From positions 1 through 40,881 of the forward strand of contig CAZCWX010000567.1 in the NCBI GenBank assembly GCA_964502465.1: DNA of 40,881 nucleotides, written 5' to 3'. The notes under the pieces were generated by a model that saw nothing but the letters and a program-made list of their open reading frames with translations, made no database searches and was not told the DNA's origin. Below, piece after piece: positions 23,319 through 31,533 of this stretch. The translations under genes and the position numbers were made by a program. The stretch is from CAZCWX01 sp964502465. Its GTDB lineage: Bacteria > Desulfobacterota > Binatia > Bin18. Numbering within the stretch: position 1 is the first letter of the stretch; every line of letters begins with the position of its first letter.

Positions 23319-24714
23319 ACCTCTACTGACCGCCGCTACCGCTGTCGCCGATATTTTCGATGGCGCCAGCGTGCTCGTTGGTGGCTTTGGCGTGCTGCAA
23401 GGATGGCCGCACGAGTTGTTACTCGCCCTCCGTACGCGTAGAGTCAAAAACCTCACGCTTATTTGCAACTCTCCCGGGTTCGGTCCGTTCTCTCCGCAAA
23501 TCCTGGCTGAGAACCGACAGATCACAAAGCTGATCGCCTCCTTTGGCGGCTACTCCTATCGGGTCACACCGTTGTCTGAACAGATCGCACGAGGAGAGGT
23601 CGAGTTCGAAATGGTCCCTCAAGGCACGTTGGTCGAGCGCATTCGTGCTGGTGGCGCAGGGATTCCTGCGTTTTTCACTCCGACTGGGGTTGGCACCATC
23701 GTAGAAGAAGGCAAAGAAAAACGCGTCTTTAATGGCCGCGACTATGTATTAGAACTGGCTTTACGTGCAGACTTTGCCCTCATCCGTGCAGATCGAGCTG
23801 ATATCTATGGCAACCTCGTATACCGGCGTACCGCACGCAATTTTAACCCGCCTTTTGCCACCGCGGCGAATGTTACGACCGCTGAGGTCGATGAGGTAGT
23901 CGACCCTGGGGCCCTCGACCCCGAAGCGATAGCAACCCCGAGCATTTTCGTTCATCGGCTTGTCTGTCGTGAGACTATGCTGCAAAAAGACTCTGTGCTC
24001 GATCTCATGCGCAGCCTTGGGCGTAACGTCAAAGTGACTGAGAACGCGGTCGAGGGCGGACGGGGGCTGTCACCGGAACTCATGGCTTTGCGAGCTGCTC
24101 GCCTCTTGTCACCAGGACAATATGTCAACCTCGGCATTGGCTTGCCTACCCTCGTTTCTGACTTTATTTCTGATCAGGTTATGCTTCATGCCGAGAACGG
24201 TGTGCTTGGGTACGGCCCACTTGCTCCAACTGGAGAAGAAGACATCGACCTCTACAATGCCAGCTCCCAACTGGTTACCCTACGCCCAGGAGCAAGTTTT
24301 TTCCATAGCGCGGATGCCTTTACTATGGCTCGGGGTGGACACATCGGCACAGTCGTCCTCGGCGGGTTTCAGGTGGCTGACAATGGCGACCTGGCAAACT
24401 GGAAAACGCCATCTATGGGTGCCGGTGCCGTCGGTGGGGCAATGGATCTGGCAGCCGGTGCCCGTACCGTAATTGTGCTCATGTTCCACACGACGAAGCG
24501 CGGTGCACCTAAACTGCTCCGCGCCTGCACTTACCCATTGACTGCCCGCCGCTGCGTTTCGTGGATTGTCACGAACTTAGCACTCATCCAGGTTGATCAG
24601 CATGGATTCTTACTGAAAGAGCTCGCACCCGGCGTCCCATTAGACGAAGTGCAGGCTGCAACCGCAGCCCCGTTGCGAGTAGCAGCAGATATCCGAGAGA
24701 TGGAGTTTAAGTAG
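23311..24714 (+). CDS. Fused-subunit 3-oxoacid CoA-transferase (SCOT-like)
   Basis: This 467-residue protein joins an alpha-type half (residues about 1-217, with GGFGVLQGWPHELL and GGAGIPAFFTPTGVGT) to a beta-type half (about 250-460). The beta half carries the glutamate motif HAENGVLG with catalytic Glu295 and GLPTLVSDF before it. Members of this family usually have two genes, atoD/atoA type; fusion is known in SCOT. The enzyme swaps CoA between acyl-CoA and a carboxylate via a glutamyl-CoA thioester. It is divergent from the alcohol dehydrogenase operon, and a leader frame overlaps its start. Confidence 0.92.
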   Translation: MRKPLLTAATAVADIFDGASVLVGGFGVLQGWPHELLLALRTRRVKNLTLICNSPGFGPFSPQILAENRQITKLIASFGGYSYRVTPLSEQIARGEVEFEMVPQGTLVERIRAGGAGIPAFFTPTGVGTIVEEGKEKRVFNGRDYVLELALRADFALIRADRADIYGNLVYRRTARNFNPPFATAANVTTAEVDEVVDPGALDPEAIATPSIFVHRLVCRETMLQKDSVLDLMRSLGRNVKVTENAVEGGRGLSPELMALRAARLLSPGQYVNLGIGLPTLVSDFISDQVMLHAENGVLGYGPLAPTGEEDIDLYNASSQLVTLRPGASFFHSADAFTMARGGHIGTVVLGGFQVADNGDLANWKTPSMGAGAVGGAMDLAAGARTVIVLMFHTTKRGAPKLLRACTYPLTARRCVSWIVTNLALIQVDQHGFLLKELAPGVPLDEVQAATAAPLRVAADIREMEFK

Positions 24715-24726
24715 AAAGGGAGGACC

Positions 24727-24861
24727 ATGACAGGATGGAACATACAGAAGGATTTCGGTCTCGCCTTACCGGTGCGAGAGAGCAGAAGAACGCGCCAGTC
24801 GAGTTGCCACGGACGATACGAGAGCCGGCCGATGCATGATGTGGCAGAAGAAGGGAGGTAG
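24727..24861 (+). CDS. Possible 44-residue small ORF
   Basis: An AAAGGGAGG at 24715-24723 precedes the ATG at 24727 with a short gap (3 bp). The frame runs 44 codons to TAG at 24859-24861, 5 bp before the next gene. The peptide is polar and Arg/Ser-rich with no recognisable motif. The next gene's Shine-Dalgarno lies inside its last codons, so it could be a coupling ORF or a chance frame. Confidence 0.3.
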   Translation: MTGWNIQKDFGLALPVRESRRTRQSSCHGRYESRPMHDVAEEGR

Positions 24862-24866
24862 AAACC

Positions 24867-25457
24867 ATGCGGCCGACTATCCTGCTGTTATGCGGTGTGT
24901 TGTGCTTTCCCACTCTCGCGTTGGGGAAATCGCTGTATGTGAGCGGCTATCGTGAAGTGTTACTGCGTACCGGCCCCAGCTTAGAGAATAAAATTCTTGT
25001 CATCCTCAAGACCGGAGAAGAAGTCTCGGTGCTAGGTGAAGAGGGAGATTACTACCTCGTCGCGACTCCGAACGGCAGGAGAGGCTATGTATTGAAAACC
25101 TACATGACTGATCAGAGGCCGGCGGAGGCTCGGTTACAGGAAATTGAGCAACAGTCTCAAGAACGTATTCAAGCCCTTGAAGCGAAAACCCAAGAGCAAG
25201 AACAGGAACTCACAACGTTGCGCGAAGAGCGTACCCAACTGTTGGCAGCCAAACAACAGGCAGAAACCACAGCAAATGAGCAAACGGAGTTGGTTTCACA
25301 ACTGCAGGCACAGCAAGATACCACGACAAGTGAACGGGAGCGTGGTTGGTTTATTGCCGGCGCTGGGGTCCTGCTCACCGGCTTGCTCCTTGGGTGGATG
25401 TGGGGTCGCACCGGACGGCGCAATCGCAAAAGTGGCTTAAGCCTGGAACGGCTCTGA
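24867..25457 (+). CDS. SH3-domain, coiled-coil membrane protein (TIGR04211 type)
   Basis: This 196-residue protein has a signal peptide (residues 1-20), a bacterial SH3 domain (about 24-78, containing LYVSGYREVLLRTGPSLENKI and ending GRRGYVLKTYM), a long Gln/Glu-rich coiled coil (about 85-155), and a C-terminal membrane helix (GWFIAGAGVLLTGLLLGWMWG) followed by a basic tail. This order is that of the SH3-and-anchor family, related to YgiM. The periplasmic SH3 domain probably binds cell-wall or envelope components. A GGGAGG Shine-Dalgarno precedes the ATG. Confidence 0.88.
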   Translation: MRPTILLLCGVLCFPTLALGKSLYVSGYREVLLRTGPSLENKILVILKTGEEVSVLGEEGDYYLVATPNGRRGYVLKTYMTDQRPAEARLQEIEQQSQERIQALEAKTQEQEQELTTLREERTQLLAAKQQAETTANEQTELVSQLQAQQDTTTSERERGWFIAGAGVLLTGLLLGWMWGRTGRRNRKSGLSLERL

Positions 25458-25468
25458 TGGTGAGGCGC

Positions 25469-25584
25469 GGAGAGAGATAGAGACAGAGAGAAACGGTAAA
25501 GATAGTGCCCGCTCTATTGCTGTCTCCCTTCTCTGTCTCTGTCTCTCCTCTCTGTCTTTTTTCTCTGTCTCTGTCTCTATTTCC
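25469..25584. repeat. Purine/pyrimidine inverted repeat with CTCTGT units between convergent genes
   Basis: A purine-rich arm (GGAGAGAGATAGAGACAGAG and following, 25469-25492) faces pyrimidine-rich arms of CTCTGT repeats at about 25528-25560 and 25561-25584. The second matches the complement of the first apart from a small indel. It lies between the ends of the SH3 gene (plus) and the gamma-glutamyltransferase gene (minus). It may fold as a long hairpin serving as a two-way terminator, or be a simple-sequence tract. Confidence 0.55.
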
Positions 25585-25629
25585 GCCCCTTAGGGCTGAG
25601 AGCTGCTGACTGACTGCAGACAGCTTTCT

Positions 25630-27384
25630 TCACCATCCCATGATGTATGATGGCATACGCTTGCTCTGCTCGCCTCGTGGATCTGCCCCACCTCGGAGGA
25701 TGCCGTTGCTGAGGTCTACGCAAATACCGAGCACATCTCCCTCGCTCCAGTCTTCCTTCACTTCGACGGTATGGCCACGCGCGGCTAATTCCTGACGTAC
25801 TGCGGCGGGAACACGGCCTTCGATTCGCAGCAACCCAGGTGCCGCGTTATGGGGATAAAAACTCGAAGGAAAATGCGCGGAAGAGCACCGAGGGGCCTCG
25901 ATCGCCTCCTGCACGTCCATAGCAAAATCCACAACGTTCAAGAAAAACTGTAAGGTCCATTGATCTTGCTGATCCCCCCCAGGAGTGCCAAACACCATGC
26001 AAGGCGCTCCGTTACATAATACGAGTGTGGGTGTGAGCGTTGTCCGAGGCCGTTTGCCTGGCACCAGGGCATTAGGATGGCGCGAATCAAGATAGAACGT
26101 CTGCACCCGCGTACCAAGAGGAAACCCCAGACCGTCTATGACAGGCGACGAAGGAATCCACGCGCCACTCGGGGTAAAGGAGGCCATATTGCGCTCTTTG
26201 TCCACGACTGTCACGTAGACCGTACCGGGACCCCAATTACGGGCAGCAAAAATTTCCTCTCCCTCTAGCAAGGTTGCACCAGTACGCGGATTTCCAGGTC
26301 TTTGGGCGAGAGAGGCATGGCGAGGGTCGATCAGCGCGCGGCGGCTTGTCGCATATTCTTTGGAGAGGAGTCCGGCAAGTGGAACCTCAACGAAGTCGGG
26401 GTCCCCATAGTACTGTTCACGGTCGGCGAAAGCTAACTTCGTGGTCTCGACGAGAGTATGGATGTAGTCTGGGCTATTGTGACCTAACCCCTTAAGGTCG
26501 TATCCTTCGAGAATCGCTAGTTGTTGTAAGAAGACCGGCCCCTGGCTCCATGGACCACACTTATAGACATCGTATCCGCGATAGTTGAGTACCGTCGGTT
26601 CTTCGATCTTGCTACGAAACGAAGCCAGATCTTCCTCGGTGAGAAGCCCACCATATGCTTGGGCATGGGCAGCAATGGTGCGAGCAATGTCCCCACGGTA
26701 AAAGACGTCGCGGGCTGCGGCTAAGCCATGGTCACGGCCGTGGCCTTGTGCCTGGCGTTCAGCGTCGATCAACCGGCGGAAGGTGCGGCCTAGATCCGGA
26801 TTCTTGAATACTGCACCAACCTCAGGCAATCGGCCATCAGGAAGATAAATCTTGGCGGATGAAGGCCAAGCTTTGCGAAAGTGCTCAGCATTTCCAGCGA
26901 TGGAGAAGTCAGTCAGCATATAGGCAGGCGCAGGGCCACGTAACGCTTTGTGCAAAGGAAATCCTTCCTCAGCCAGTTCCAGAGCCGGCTCGACGACCTG
27001 GGTAAAACTCAGAGTGCCAAAGCGTTGCAGAATCGTCAGCAGTGCGTCTGGAGCAGCACATGGTCCCGCAGCAAGCACTCCGGTGAATGGAATAAGAGCA
27101 ATATCGTGTCGTTTGAACCAGTCGATGGTAGCGGCGCGTGGGGCAACCGTGTTGCCATTGATGGAAAAAACTTTCTTTTCTCTGGCGCTGAAAACGAGGG
27201 CCGAGATCTCGCCGCCAAAAGTGTGCATATGCGGATTCAGCACTCCCTCGGCCAAGGTTGCAGCAACCGCCGCGTCAAAGGCGTTCCCACCAATGTGGAG
27301 GATACGCATCCCTGCCTCAGCTGAGAGGTAATGCTCGGTCGCCACCATGCCTCTGGTACCCATCAAAGTCGGACGATAGGCCAT
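25630..27384 (-). CDS. ggt: Gamma-glutamyltransferase family hydrolase
   Basis: This 584-residue protein is a member of the Ntn-hydrolase GGT family. The N-terminal half reads GMVATEHYLSAEAG and GGNAFDAAVAATLAEGVLNPHM. The autoprocessing and nucleophile site is in G-T-V-Y-V-T-V-V-D with Thr388; family members more usually have TTH at this position. The small-subunit core is RPRTTLTPTL followed by GTPGGDQQDQW. The proenzyme should cleave itself before Thr388. True glutathione transpeptidase activity is not certain because the TTH neighbours and binding loop differ. The ATG at 27384 follows AAAGGAGG. No signal peptide is apparent. Confidence 0.88.
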   Translation of the reverse strand: MAYRPTLMGTRGMVATEHYLSAEAGMRILHIGGNAFDAAVAATLAEGVLNPHMHTFGGEISALVFSAREKKVFSINGNTVAPRAATIDWFKRHDIALIPFTGVLAAGPCAAPDALLTILQRFGTLSFTQVVEPALELAEEGFPLHKALRGPAPAYMLTDFSIAGNAEHFRKAWPSSAKIYLPDGRLPEVGAVFKNPDLGRTFRRLIDAERQAQGHGRDHGLAAARDVFYRGDIARTIAAHAQAYGGLLTEEDLASFRSKIEEPTVLNYRGYDVYKCGPWSQGPVFLQQLAILEGYDLKGLGHNSPDYIHTLVETTKLAFADREQYYGDPDFVEVPLAGLLSKEYATSRRALIDPRHASLAQRPGNPRTGATLLEGEEIFAARNWGPGTVYVTVVDKERNMASFTPSGAWIPSSPVIDGLGFPLGTRVQTFYLDSRHPNALVPGKRPRTTLTPTLVLCNGAPCMVFGTPGGDQQDQWTLQFFLNVVDFAMDVQEAIEAPRCSSAHFPSSFYPHNAAPGLLRIEGRVPAAVRQELAARGHTVEVKEDWSEGDVLGICVDLSNGILRGGADPRGEQSKRMPSYIMGW

Positions 27385-27499
27385 GTTGTTCCTCCTTTGC
27401 TCATCATGCTTCACTCGTCACTGATTTCTCTTACCCGCTCCTGTACCATGTCGGGCGGACAAAGGGAAATGAATCCTCGCGCCGCGAGAGTATATCGTT

Positions 27500-27516
27500 G
27501 GGAATAAAGTATTCCC
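27500..27516. promoter_or_regulatory. GGGAATA-AAG-TATTCCC inverted repeat
   Basis: A perfect inverted repeat with 7-bp arms and a 3-bp spacer lies in the 267-bp divergent spacer between the gamma-glutamyltransferase homologue and the DUF1329 gene. The symmetry is that of an operator. No regulator gene adjoins it. The rest of this spacer holds nothing else I can support, apart from the Shine-Dalgarno sites. Confidence 0.35.
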
Positions 27517-27651
27517 CCACAGGATTGTCGCTCACATAGAGAAGAAAATGTGCATACCAAGGCAAACCGGTCGAGCCCCACCCTCTAAACAGAGTAAAAG
27601 AAGAGTTGTCTCCAAGGTTGAACAATTACAGCTTACCAAGGAGGGTACACC

Positions 27652-29022
27652 ATGCAGTGGCCACGAACGAGTCGATGGGGAGTAGCAGCACTAGCGACCG
27701 CAAGTCTTGCGCTTGTAGCGGCGCCAGCATTCGCCGAGCTGAAGCCAGGCGACCGACTCACCAAAGCAAACTGTCAGGAAGCCAAGGGGCAGTTACCTGA
27801 CCATGTCATGGAAAAATTCTGCGCCGGTGACTACGAAGCAGAGATCATTGAGGTCACAGACGAAGCTTTCCAGTACAGCGCGAAGTTTAAGGCCGGCTCT
27901 GAAGCCAACGCTGGCAAGTATTATGTCACCGACGATGGGTATATGTATGAGGAGGCCAGCAAAACCTGGCCGAAATTCTGGTATGGCTTCCCTTTCCCAG
28001 ATGTCGACGAGAATGATCCCAAGGCCGCGAACAAAATCATGTACAACCATCAGGTGGCCCGCTTCCAGGTCGATGATGTGTACTGGTTTCTGGCAATCAA
28101 ATGGGCCACCCCTGGCGGGTTTGACCGTTCGGTGGAGTTCGGTGCCTATGCCACCTGGTATATTGGTCGTCATTCTGGTCCCACCAACAATCCTGACGAG
28201 ACCTATCTGAAGGATATTATCTTTGGGGTCGCACCGTATGACGTGGTGGGCGTGTCCACGCTAGAGTACTGGTTTACCGATCCTGAGAAGTGGCAATCGA
28301 TCTGGGCGTTTGTGCCAACCATTCGTCGGGTACGGCGTCTGACCGCCTCGAATTCCTCAGAAGGGATGTTTGGGTCGATCATCGCTCGGGATGATGCCTA
28401 TGGCTGGGGCGGCAAGATTCAGTATATGAATTGGAAGTTCATTGGTGTGCAAGAAGTCCTGGTTCCGATTGCACCGACGGGAATTGAGAAAGAGATGGTA
28501 GCAGCCGACCCCTCGCCCAAGAAGCTCCCCGCGGATCCCAACGAGATCAAAAACCGCGGGCAGATTCCAGCAGGTCAGGTGGCTCGGATCACCTGGTCGC
28601 CTGAAGAACGTGTGAAAGTGGGGTACGACACTCCGGGTTGGCAAGGGAAAGCCTGGGCCGCAACCGAACTGAAGCTGGCCAAGCGACAATGCTGGGTTGT
28701 CGAGGCCACGCCGAAAGACCCCTATTATTCCTATGGTCGTCGCGTACTCCACATCGACAAGACCGCCTACTGGGCCTACTGGGCAACCCTCTATGATCGA
28801 GCTGGTGAATATTGGAAGACTCTCCTATGGATGGACAAGATGGGCTACACGCCTGGGCGTGACATGACCGTGCGCCATCCGTTCTGGGGCATGGCCGAAG
28901 ACGTACGACAGAACCGGGCGAGCTTCTTTGATGTCCAGTCCAAGGGTTACTACACCGAGTATTCGCTCGGATTCCCCGATTCGCTCTACACCACCGCCAA
29001 CCTCTCAGCCATGGGCAAGTAG
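27652..29022 (+). CDS. DUF1329 family exported protein
   Basis: This 456-residue protein has an N-terminal signal peptide cleaved near APAFA (residue about 29). The DUF1329 body follows: a KFWYGFPFPDVDENDP segment, W-F-V/P-T-I-R-R-V-R-R-L and YYSYGRRVLHIDK near the end. DUF1329 proteins have a LolA-like lipid-binding fold prediction and often occur with RND-type exporters or hydrophobic-substrate catabolism; no exporter lies here. An AAGGAGGG Shine-Dalgarno precedes the ATG. A strong terminator follows, so it is a single-gene unit. Confidence 0.9.
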   Translation: MQWPRTSRWGVAALATASLALVAAPAFAELKPGDRLTKANCQEAKGQLPDHVMEKFCAGDYEAEIIEVTDEAFQYSAKFKAGSEANAGKYYVTDDGYMYEEASKTWPKFWYGFPFPDVDENDPKAANKIMYNHQVARFQVDDVYWFLAIKWATPGGFDRSVEFGAYATWYIGRHSGPTNNPDETYLKDIIFGVAPYDVVGVSTLEYWFTDPEKWQSIWAFVPTIRRVRRLTASNSSEGMFGSIIARDDAYGWGGKIQYMNWKFIGVQEVLVPIAPTGIEKEMVAADPSPKKLPADPNEIKNRGQIPAGQVARITWSPEERVKVGYDTPGWQGKAWAATELKLAKRQCWVVEATPKDPYYSYGRRVLHIDKTAYWAYWATLYDRAGEYWKTLLWMDKMGYTPGRDMTVRHPFWGMAEDVRQNRASFFDVQSKGYYTEYSLGFPDSLYTTANLSAMGK

Positions 29023-29064
29023 ACAAACATAAGCAAGAGTACAAGAAAAGCCCTTGCAGCAGAG

Positions 29065-29096
29065 AAAGGGGCGGACGTTTCCGCCCCTTTTCTTTT
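29065..29096 (+). terminator. Rho-independent terminator after DUF1329
   Basis: An 11-bp GC-rich stem AAAGGGGCGGA (29065-29075) pairs with TCCGCCCCTTT (29080-29090) across a 4-base loop and is followed by a T-rich run to 29096. It lies 43 bp past the DUF1329 stop. It is the clearest intrinsic terminator in the window. Confidence 0.9.
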
Positions 29097-29236
29097 GCTC
29101 ACTCGTAAGCGGCAGGTTTCCTCCTTGTCTTCTTTCTCATTTTGCGCCAATAATTTCTTGATGACTGGAAACGAAGACGCTCTGAAGCGAATGCCGCAAC
29201 CATAACGACTGGCACTCCCACTCAGCAAGGCTGTCT

Positions 29237-29914
29237 ATGCACCTCCTCGTCGTTGAAGACGAAAAGAAAGTCGCGAGTTTTATCCAACGTGGGTTGGAAG
29301 CCGAACACTATGTCGTAGACGTTGCGTATGACGGGGAAGCAGGATTAACTCGCTTGTTCGATGGTGAATATGACTTAGTGATCCTCGATGTCATGCTTCC
29401 CAAACGCGATGGGCTCGCGCTGTTGCGAGAGATGCGTCAACGTCATCTCACTGTACCGGTTCTGATGCTCACCGCTCGCGATACCCTTGCCGACAAGATC
29501 ACTGGTCTTGACCAGGGGGCTGACGATTACCTCACCAAGCCTTTTGCCTTTGAGGAATTATTGGCGCGGGTGCGAGCACTCCTCAGACGTGGGATGTCAG
29601 CGCCAGCTTCAGTGCTCACGCTTGCTGACTTGCGCCTCGATCCAGTAACCCGTCAGGTCACCCGTGGAGCGAAGCGAATCGACCTGACGGCAAAGGAATT
29701 TGCCCTGCTCGAGTTTTTTCTCCGCCACCCTGGACGCGTGCTCAGCCGCACCCTCATTGCCCAGCACGTATGGGGAGTAGATTTTGACACCTTTACCAAT
29801 GTCATCGACGTGTACGTCAACTACCTACGGAAAAAGATTGATGCGGATTCCCCACCCAAACTTCTGCACACCGTGCGAGGAGTCGGCTACGTCTTAAAGG
29901 AATCTGACGTATAG
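29237..29914 (+). CDS. OmpR-family response regulator
   Basis: This 225-residue protein has a receiver domain with the acidic pocket (VVEDE), phospho-acceptor Asp51 (LVILDVMLP), Thr79 region and Lys101 (LTKPF). The C-terminal winged-helix domain contains LTAKEFALLEFFLRHPGRVLSR and NVIDVYVNYLRKKID. It belongs to the CusR/CopR/QseB-like set. A histidine kinase starts 3 bp after its stop. A TTCTCAT heptamer (29134-29140), the same as the repeats before htrA, is upstream and may reflect autoregulation. Confidence 0.95.
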   Translation: MHLLVVEDEKKVASFIQRGLEAEHYVVDVAYDGEAGLTRLFDGEYDLVILDVMLPKRDGLALLREMRQRHLTVPVLMLTARDTLADKITGLDQGADDYLTKPFAFEELLARVRALLRRGMSAPASVLTLADLRLDPVTRQVTRGAKRIDLTAKEFALLEFFLRHPGRVLSRTLIAQHVWGVDFDTFTNVIDVYVNYLRKKIDADSPPKLLHTVRGVGYVLKESDV

Positions 29915-29916
29915 CT

Positions 29917-31344
29917 ATGCGCCTATGGCCGCGCACTTTACGAGCACGCCTGACACTGTGGTATACCGCCGTGCTTTCCGGCATGCTAGCTGTTTTAGGT
30001 GTCAGCGCACTGCTGTTGCTTGACCGCGTCCTGCGTGAGAACGTCGACGCTTCGCTGCTCTCTGTTGCGCGTTCGATTGCTGACTCGGCGCGTCGTCCGA
30101 CCTTCTCAAATCCAGATTTTGGAGCAGATCTCGACTCCTTCCTCGGACCAGCCTTGGCCGAACGTTTCTTCCAACTTCTCGATCCGTTTGGCCGCCCTGA
30201 CCCGCGCGTCATCCCACGAAGCCAGGCGCGGCTACCCCTTACTCTCGAAGCCCTGCGTAATGCTGAACAAGGGCGAGAGACCTATCTAACGCTTGTTCTG
30301 CCTGACGTCTCACATGCTCCAGTACGGATTCTCACCTTCCCTGTCATTGAACGGGGCCGCATTATTCACCTCGTCCAGGTTGCTATGCCACTCGACAGTG
30401 CCGAAGCTGCCCGCTTGTGGTTTCTCCTCATTTTGATGGGATTGACCCCGCTGGCCTTGAGTGGCGCTGCCGTTGGGGGATGGTTCCTCGCTCGACGTGC
30501 ACTCGCACCAGTCGATGCTATGGTCGAGGCAGCACGAAAGATTGAAGCGGAAGATCTGTCTCAGCGGATCGTGACAGGAACAGAGCAGAATGACGAGTTA
30601 GGCCGCTTGGCTGCTGTCTTGAACGACATGTTAGCCCGCCTCGAGCGCTCGTTCACTGCAGTGCGATACTTCAGTGCCGACGCTGCCCACGAGTTGCGAA
30701 CGCCCCTCACCATTTTGAAAGGCGAGATCGAGGTTGCTCTTCGTTCATCACCTGCCGAAGAAGAATACCGACGCGTGCTCGCCAGTTGTTTGGAAGAAGT
30801 TGACCGGCTCAGCGCATTAGTAGAAGACTTGCTCTTCCTGGCCCGTTCAGATAGCGGAGCGGTCAACCGACCGCAAACCCCCGTCAACCTGGCAGAGGTC
30901 CTCAATGACATCACACCAGCGTTACAGGTGTTGGCTGACGCAGCCGGAGTGTTTTTTTCTGTGGTCTCCTCTCCGACCTTATGGGTACAAGGCAATGCGC
31001 CCATGCTCTTTCGGCTGATGTTCAATCTGGGGGAAAATGCCATCAAATATACACCAGCAGGAGGAAAAGTCACCATCACCCTCAGTCAGCATGGCCAAGC
31101 TGCTATTTTAGAGGTCCAAGACACCGGGCCCGGTATTGCCCCAGAAGAGCAAGCACGGATCTTTGATCGCTTCTATCGTGGCGACCGAGCAAGAAGCCGT
31201 GGGGGAACGGGGCTTGGTCTTGCTCTTGCCCGTTCTATTGTCCTCCTCCACAATGGACAAATGACCGTCGAAAGCCAGTTTGACCAGGGAAGCTGTTTTC
31301 GCGTCGTCTTGCCCCTTTATGGAACTACAGTCAGCGTAGTTTAG
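29917..31344 (+). CDS. Sensor histidine kinase with HAMP domain
   Basis: This 475-residue protein has two membrane segments (about 14-36 and 168-192) enclosing a periplasmic sensor domain of about 130 residues, then a HAMP segment (LAPVDAMVEAARKIEAEDLSQRI). The H-box is DAAHELRTPL (phospho-His258), followed by the N-box GENAIKYTPAGG and the ATP-binding DTGPGI and GGTGLGLAL. It pairs with the upstream OmpR-type regulator. The organisation is that of heavy-metal or envelope-stress kinases; the signal is unknown. HtrA downstream suggests envelope stress. Confidence 0.95.
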   Translation: MRLWPRTLRARLTLWYTAVLSGMLAVLGVSALLLLDRVLRENVDASLLSVARSIADSARRPTFSNPDFGADLDSFLGPALAERFFQLLDPFGRPDPRVIPRSQARLPLTLEALRNAEQGRETYLTLVLPDVSHAPVRILTFPVIERGRIIHLVQVAMPLDSAEAARLWFLLILMGLTPLALSGAAVGGWFLARRALAPVDAMVEAARKIEAEDLSQRIVTGTEQNDELGRLAAVLNDMLARLERSFTAVRYFSADAAHELRTPLTILKGEIEVALRSSPAEEEYRRVLASCLEEVDRLSALVEDLLFLARSDSGAVNRPQTPVNLAEVLNDITPALQVLADAAGVFFSVVSSPTLWVQGNAPMLFRLMFNLGENAIKYTPAGGKVTITLSQHGQAAILEVQDTGPGIAPEEQARIFDRFYRGDRARSRGGTGLGLALARSIVLLHNGQMTVESQFDQGSCFRVVLPLYGTTVSVV

Positions 31345-31447
31345 TGAAACAGGAACAGGTTTTTCCTGAACGCGGCTCACCTTCGCTCACACAAGACCGT
31401 TCATATAGAAGATCACGAAAAGTTCGGAAACCTGCAGGATGAGAGAG

Positions 31448-31476
31448 TTCTCATTTGCTTCTCATCCTCTTCTCAT
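31448..31476. promoter_or_regulatory. Three TTCTCAT direct repeats with 11-bp period before htrA
   Basis: TTCTCAT occurs at 31448-31454, 31459-31465 and 31470-31476, start to start exactly 11 bp. Direct repeats on one face of the helix are the usual form of OmpR/PhoB-family binding sites. A TATGTT-like -10 at 31488-31493 would place the -35 region inside the repeats, as in PhoB-type class II activation. The adjacent response regulator is the natural candidate. The binding is inferred. Confidence 0.6.
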
Positions 31477-31533
31477 TTTCATGCACTATGTTCTTCGTCA
31501 AAACCAAGTGAATCTTGTGAGAAGGAGGATCAT

